NCBI GenBank assembly: GCA_947652115.1
Contig: OX393568.1
Coordinates: forward strand, 25,341,339 to 25,405,338
Reading direction: 5' to 3'
DNA length: 64,000 bases
Origin: Blastomussa wellsi
Taxonomy: Eukaryota; Cnidaria; Anthozoa; Scleractinia; Plerogyridae
The translations under genes were made by a program, and so were the position numbers. The notes beneath the pieces were generated by a model, which was not told the DNA's origin, made no database searches, and worked only from the letters and a program-made list of their open reading frames with translations. Shown here in pieces: positions 60,210-64,000 of the stretch (the stretch's first letter is position 1; the number at the start of each line of letters is the position of its first letter).

Positions 60210-63200
60210 ATGGGAACACATCGTAAGGGAAGCCTAAGTTTATTTCAAGTAATCGCCGTTGTTTTAATGTGCCGTGTGACCGTAGCGTGCGCTGCAGTCC
60301 CTGACGAACTTGAAGGTCTTGCGGGACGAGTTCTACAGGCTTCGTCTGAAATCCCGGCGAGAGATTCAGCTGGAGAAACAAAAACTTCCGACTCTGTTTC
60401 CTTTGTGCAGCCAGTTGAGGATGAAGTGGTAGGAAACACTTTATGTATGGCTGTTAGGGCTCTCCATTATCTTTGGGGCAAAATTCGGCGAACGATTGTA
60501 TTCGTGCCGGCAGTGCAACGTCACGAGTTCCTTGTGATCAAGTTTAGTGATAAAGTGATATTCAAGACTAAAATTAGTTTAATGTGTAACTGTACAATCC
60601 CAAATTAATCAAATAACTGCGACAGAAATCTTATTGGTGGTACATGTTAACATAAGCATGGTCTTCATGTAAAATGAGTTATGTGTCAACAGAACAGAAG
60701 TTCGCTTCAACAGGGTCAAAAGGTCACATCTGTCAGTTGTGACTGGTAGACTTCGATCCATTTTGTTTGTTTCTGATTTTCAAGGTTCACTGGCTGTCAC
60801 CATAATCATGATTGACGGCATCGGAAAACACAATCATTGGTTAGGTTTCTAACTTCAGAGTTTGCATGTTATTGAAAAGCGCAGTAAGTAGGTGACTATG
60901 ATGATGACTATGGCCAAGGGCACATTTTAACGTCATCAGTGATCTATTACTGAACAGCACATGGCAACATGTAATCTAAACACCCTGTAAGACAGTGCAT
61001 GCCAAAAGACAGAACTAGCATAGGCTGTCAGGGGTTTCAAAACAAGCCGGCAGCTGCCGGAGTTCCACCTTCTACTTCACTATTATGCCACCAGCTACTC
61101 TGGTCATAGCAATCAGCTTGTGACCAAACAGTTCACTTATAACAGCCGCCTACTCTTCCAGTCGATGACACCTACTCCAAAACATTTTGAAATCCCTGAG
61201 CTGTTGTCGTAATGATGGCACAAACAAAAAGAATTTACAATTTGATATTTGCATTTCCTTTGTGTTTTCTGACAAGGTATAGAAACACTGAGTCTGAAAG
61301 TTTGGAAAAACTCAACAAAAGATGTGGCTTGTGTTGCCACAGCATTTCTTGTTCTCTCAGACCTCCACTTCTGTTTCTGTAAATTATTTAGTACGTATTA
61401 TACAATTTCTGAGAGAATTCTCCCATGCTTATTGGACAAGAGCTGTAGACAATGAAAGTATTGTAGGCCATAATGCATACATGAGGACAACTTTGGAAAA
61501 CATGCACATGTGATTTTGCACTGACATTTCATCTAATTCACTGGTAAACTTTCCGCGTTTTGTATAAAACTTTGCAATGGAACCACCCTCCTTCGGCTCA
61601 TGTGTCCGCTTGAGTTTTAAACAAATTATACTTGGCACCATTTCTCAGGTCTATAAGAGTGTAAATGTGGTTGATTTGTTAAATAGGAACACAGAAAATG
61701 TTTTCTATTTCGTAAGGGTGATAAAAGAGCTTAGCAAATATCATATTCTATGAACAAATGATAACTGTCCAAGCTAAGACTGATAAGATAACATTACTGT
61801 TCTGTTTGTGTTGTCTTTCAGAATGCTGTGTTCCAAGATTCTGTATCAAAGCAGTTGTCAGCCTCAAGTGCTTCCTGGGGTGTTTCTAGCATTGAATTCA
61901 TTCATGCCTTTGTAGCCTCGTTATCTGTCATTATTGTTTCTGAACTAGGTGACAAGACATTTTTCATTGCAGCTATCATGTCAATGCGACATTCTAGGTT
62001 GATTGTGTTTACTGGAGCAATGTTTGCTCTTGGTTTGATGACAATTCTTTCAGCAGTGCTAGGATATGCAACAACTGTCATTCCGAGGAAATACACGCTG
62101 TATATATCAACAGCACTGTTCATATTTTTTGGTCTAAAGATGTTAAAAGAAGGATATGATATGGATCCCAATGAAGGACAGGAAGAGTTGGAAGAAGTTC
62201 AAGCAGAACTTAAAAAGAAAGAGGCTGAGGTAGGTTTCGCCTACAAAAACAGGCAGAAATTTTAGATAAATCTGAAAATTTATATTTCAGGCCTTTCCAT
62301 CTTTGACGTTCAGTCACTAGGGGTCAGGGCTAGCTATCACATAGTATGGTGATTGTGACAATTGTTAGTCCTAGTCATCCATTCCTGACAATTATTGGGG
62401 CATTGTCATGCTATTGCGGCATCACTTTAAAGTGCAAATAACCCATAAATCTTGTTCCATTAAAATAAACCTTTGTACCAGTCAGAAATGCATTTCACCT
62501 TTTGTTTCTCCTTTATGCCAAATGCTGACTTTTTAGAGCATCCAAAAGTTACGAAAAACTGAGTGTCATTTGTTGCATGACCGAGTCAGAAGGGGCACAA
62601 ACTGATTTGCATTGCATCAAGTCTTTGTAAACATACATGCAAATCAGTTTGTGACATCTACCCAGGAAGAGACCCATGCCCATTCTGACTTGGCTGTTCA
62701 ACAAATGATGCACAGTTTTTCATAACTTGTAAATGCTATAAATAGTCAGCATTTTGGTAAAAAGGAAAAACAAAAGGTGCAATGCATTTCAAACTGGTAC
62801 AAAGGGTTATTTTAACGAAAAAAGTATTTTGGGTTTCGGTGCACTTTAACAAGCTTAAAACTGTCTATGCATCGTGGGGAACCAGACAATAATGGTCTAG
62901 TTTTGTTGCCAAAGACTACAGTGCTACGTATATTGAAACTATTAATTCTCGTAGGCTGTTACAGATGATGAGGATGGAAGTGGATTAAGACTTGAAAAAA
63001 TTAGCCAGTTTTAGACTTGTGATACCATGTAATTGTTTAATTGTATTGTTTAATCGTTTAGATGGAAAAAGATGAATCATCTACTGTTAGTCAAGATGTG
63101 GAAACTGGTATCATTCGAGGTGGAAAAAAGCCTGTAAAAATCTTTGGTCTTCTCTCACCTATTCTACTACAAGCCTTCACCCTAACATTCCTTGCTGAGT

Positions 63201-63247
63201 GGGGTGATAGGTCACAGCTAGCTACTATACTGCTTGCATCTAGAGAG
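60210..63247 (+). CDS. TMEM165: TMEM165/GDT1 Golgi Mn2+/Ca2+ transporter, 5' part
   Basis: UPF0016/GDT1 family membrane protein of the Golgi, needed for manganese supply to glycosylation and for ion/pH balance. Three exons in the window, all phase 0: 60210-60428, 61822-62229, 63062-63247, giving residues 1-271; the remaining C-terminal exons lie beyond 64000. Seen: signal peptide about 1-28; first family signature ELGDKT (residues 114-119) in VIIVSELGDKTFFIAAIMSMR; three hydrophobic helices; the acidic/basic linker EGQEELEEVQAELKKKEAE; DVETG; second signature EWGDRS (255-260). All segments occur in the same order as in human TMEM165. Exon 1's donor GTAGGA is the least certain boundary but keeps phase with exon 2. 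The gene is cut by the window edge, not broken. Confidence 0.93.
61029..61198. mobile_element. CAGGGGTTTCAAAA MITE, second complete copy
   Basis: 170 bp, opposite orientation to 13339-13508, with CAGGGGTTTCAAAA and TTTTGAAATCCCTG ends. Internal blocks 'ccggcagctgccggagttcca', 'ctggtcatagcaatcagctt', 'cgcctactcttccagtcgatgacacctact' match the reverse of the first copy. Lies in TMEM165 intron 1. Confidence 0.8.
62427..62849. mobile_element. TTAA-flanked TIR element, TMEM165 intron 2
   Basis: The TTAAAGTGCA left end and TGCACTTTAA right end enclose 423 bp with partly palindromic interior ('caaactgatttgcat…atgcaaatcagtttg'). Non-coding. Ends resemble 47613-48163. Confidence 0.65.
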
Positions 63248-63609
63248 GTGAGTTAAAGCTAGTTTAAAACCAACTCAGGGCTAGGTTACTTCATCAGCCA
63301 CCTGTAGTATCAGGGATGTAGCTAGTATTTGTCACAGACGGAAATGCTGACTAACAGGTGGTATTTTGGGCTGAAGTGGTAGTTTTTTAAAGATCACAGG
63401 TTGTTTATCAACCGGTTTATCAACCATGGTGACAGCTGGGTATTTTCCCTCGCTCCCGGCTATTATCTACATCCCCGAGTATTAACATCTTAAAAGCTTG
63501 AAAGTTCCACTGGATAAGCAGGGCTGTAATCATGTGATGTTCACAAATAAGTATGTTATAAAATTTGTAAACAGACAAATTAATTATTCTTAATTAGTTT
63601 CCCCTTTAG

Positions 63610-63740
63610 TTCCTTTTGGGATTTGAAAATGTTTTGAAGTAGGCAAGAGTTGGCAGCAGTGACATGTCCATTGTTATTCTCTCAACCTGATTGTAGTGAC
63701 CAGAATAAATGGCAACATATAATCAAGTAACTGGCAGAAC
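63610..63740 (+). repeat. Decayed CAGGGG-family copy
   Basis: 'gggatttgaaaatgttttgaagtaggc', 'acctgattgtagtgaccagaata…ggcaac' parallel the 13339-13508 element. Ends are not defined. Confidence 0.45.
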
Positions 63741-63747
63741 TAAGATG

Positions 63748-63750
63748 GTC

Positions 63751-63782
<32 letters not shown>

Positions 63783-63797
63783 GTTATTATTATTATA
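63748..63797. repeat. (ATT)n microsatellite
   Basis: About 16 ATT units, with one GTT interruption. Confidence 0.85.
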
Positions 63798-63819
63798 GCA
63801 ATGTTTTTCACAAAATCAG

Positions 63820-63992
63820 GGCTGTCACTAAGGGCCGGTGTCGGGGAATTCCCCCAGCTACTATGAGTTTGAGTCCCAGCTACTTTTAAACAAAACCAAA
63901 ACACTGGAAAGTGAAAAATGCCTCAAACAACAAAATCCCCTGACTACTTTTTTACTTTCCCTGTCTACTTGAAAAATTAGTGACAGCCGTGA
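63820..63992. mobile_element. Element with CAGGGCTGTCACTAAGGGC end
   Basis: CAGGGCTGTCACTAA at the left and TTAGTGACAGCC at the right are inverted; 'agctactttta' and 'ctacttgaaaaa' blocks inside. Similar in plan to 35907-36347; extends close to the window edge. Confidence 0.55.
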
Positions 63993-64000
63993 AAATTGTT

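Overview
The window is nuclear DNA of an animal, most likely an anthozoan cnidarian (coral or sea anemone). It is AT-rich and has eight genes, seven of them cut into short exons by GT-AG introns. The proteins resemble vertebrate orthologues closely, and the DNA between exons is crowded with short foldback/TIR elements, tRNA-derived SINEs, decayed LINE pieces and simple repeats. The organism call is an inference from gene style and repeat style; no species marker was recognised. There are no operons, rRNA genes, intact tRNA genes or CRISPR arrays.

Layout. 595-5357 (+) is the 3' two thirds of acid ceramidase (ASAH1-like), with its 5' end and catalytic Cys outside the window. 6932-10746 (-) is a complete flavin monoamine oxidase. 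11388-13082 (+) is an ATOX1 copper chaperone. 15703-28008 (-) is STIM, the ER calcium sensor, in 11 exons. 28473-33461 (+) is an SRA1-like protein, head-to-head with STIM. 35710-45248 (-) is a bifunctional epoxide hydrolase (EPHX2-like, 19 exons, ending in the peroxisomal signal SKL). 45420-52445 (+) is a Rab escort protein (CHM/REP), whose start codon lies only 171 bp from that of EPHX2. 56015-57016 (+) is an intronless SLC25A33/36-like mitochondrial carrier. 60210-63247 (+) is the 5' part of TMEM165/GDT1, running off the right edge. Exon boundaries were set by reading GT/AG sites, phase continuity and similarity to family members recalled from knowledge; no alignment was run.

The genes are ordinary housekeeping genes and do not form a common pathway. 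The gene pairs MAO/ATOX1, STIM/SRA1 and EPHX2/CHM are divergent, and the last two share compact promoters with CRE/ETS or CCAAT motifs.

The repeats are the less ordinary part. A foldback family (46025-46273, 51283-51528, 53280-53605, half copy 59036-59201) carries in each arm a sequence that folds like a type I hammerhead ribozyme with almost no helix III, as known from Penelope-like retroelements; two copies have exact 12-bp target duplications. Other notable structures are a palindrome with ~146-bp arms in EPHX2 intron 1, a 22-bp GC-rich minisatellite behind CHM, a nested TIR element behind SRA1 exon 3, a trimer of a tRNA-derived SINE with one inverted unit, two 170-bp copies of one CAGGGG-ended MITE, and a TTAA-flanked element touching the acceptor of CHM exon 4.
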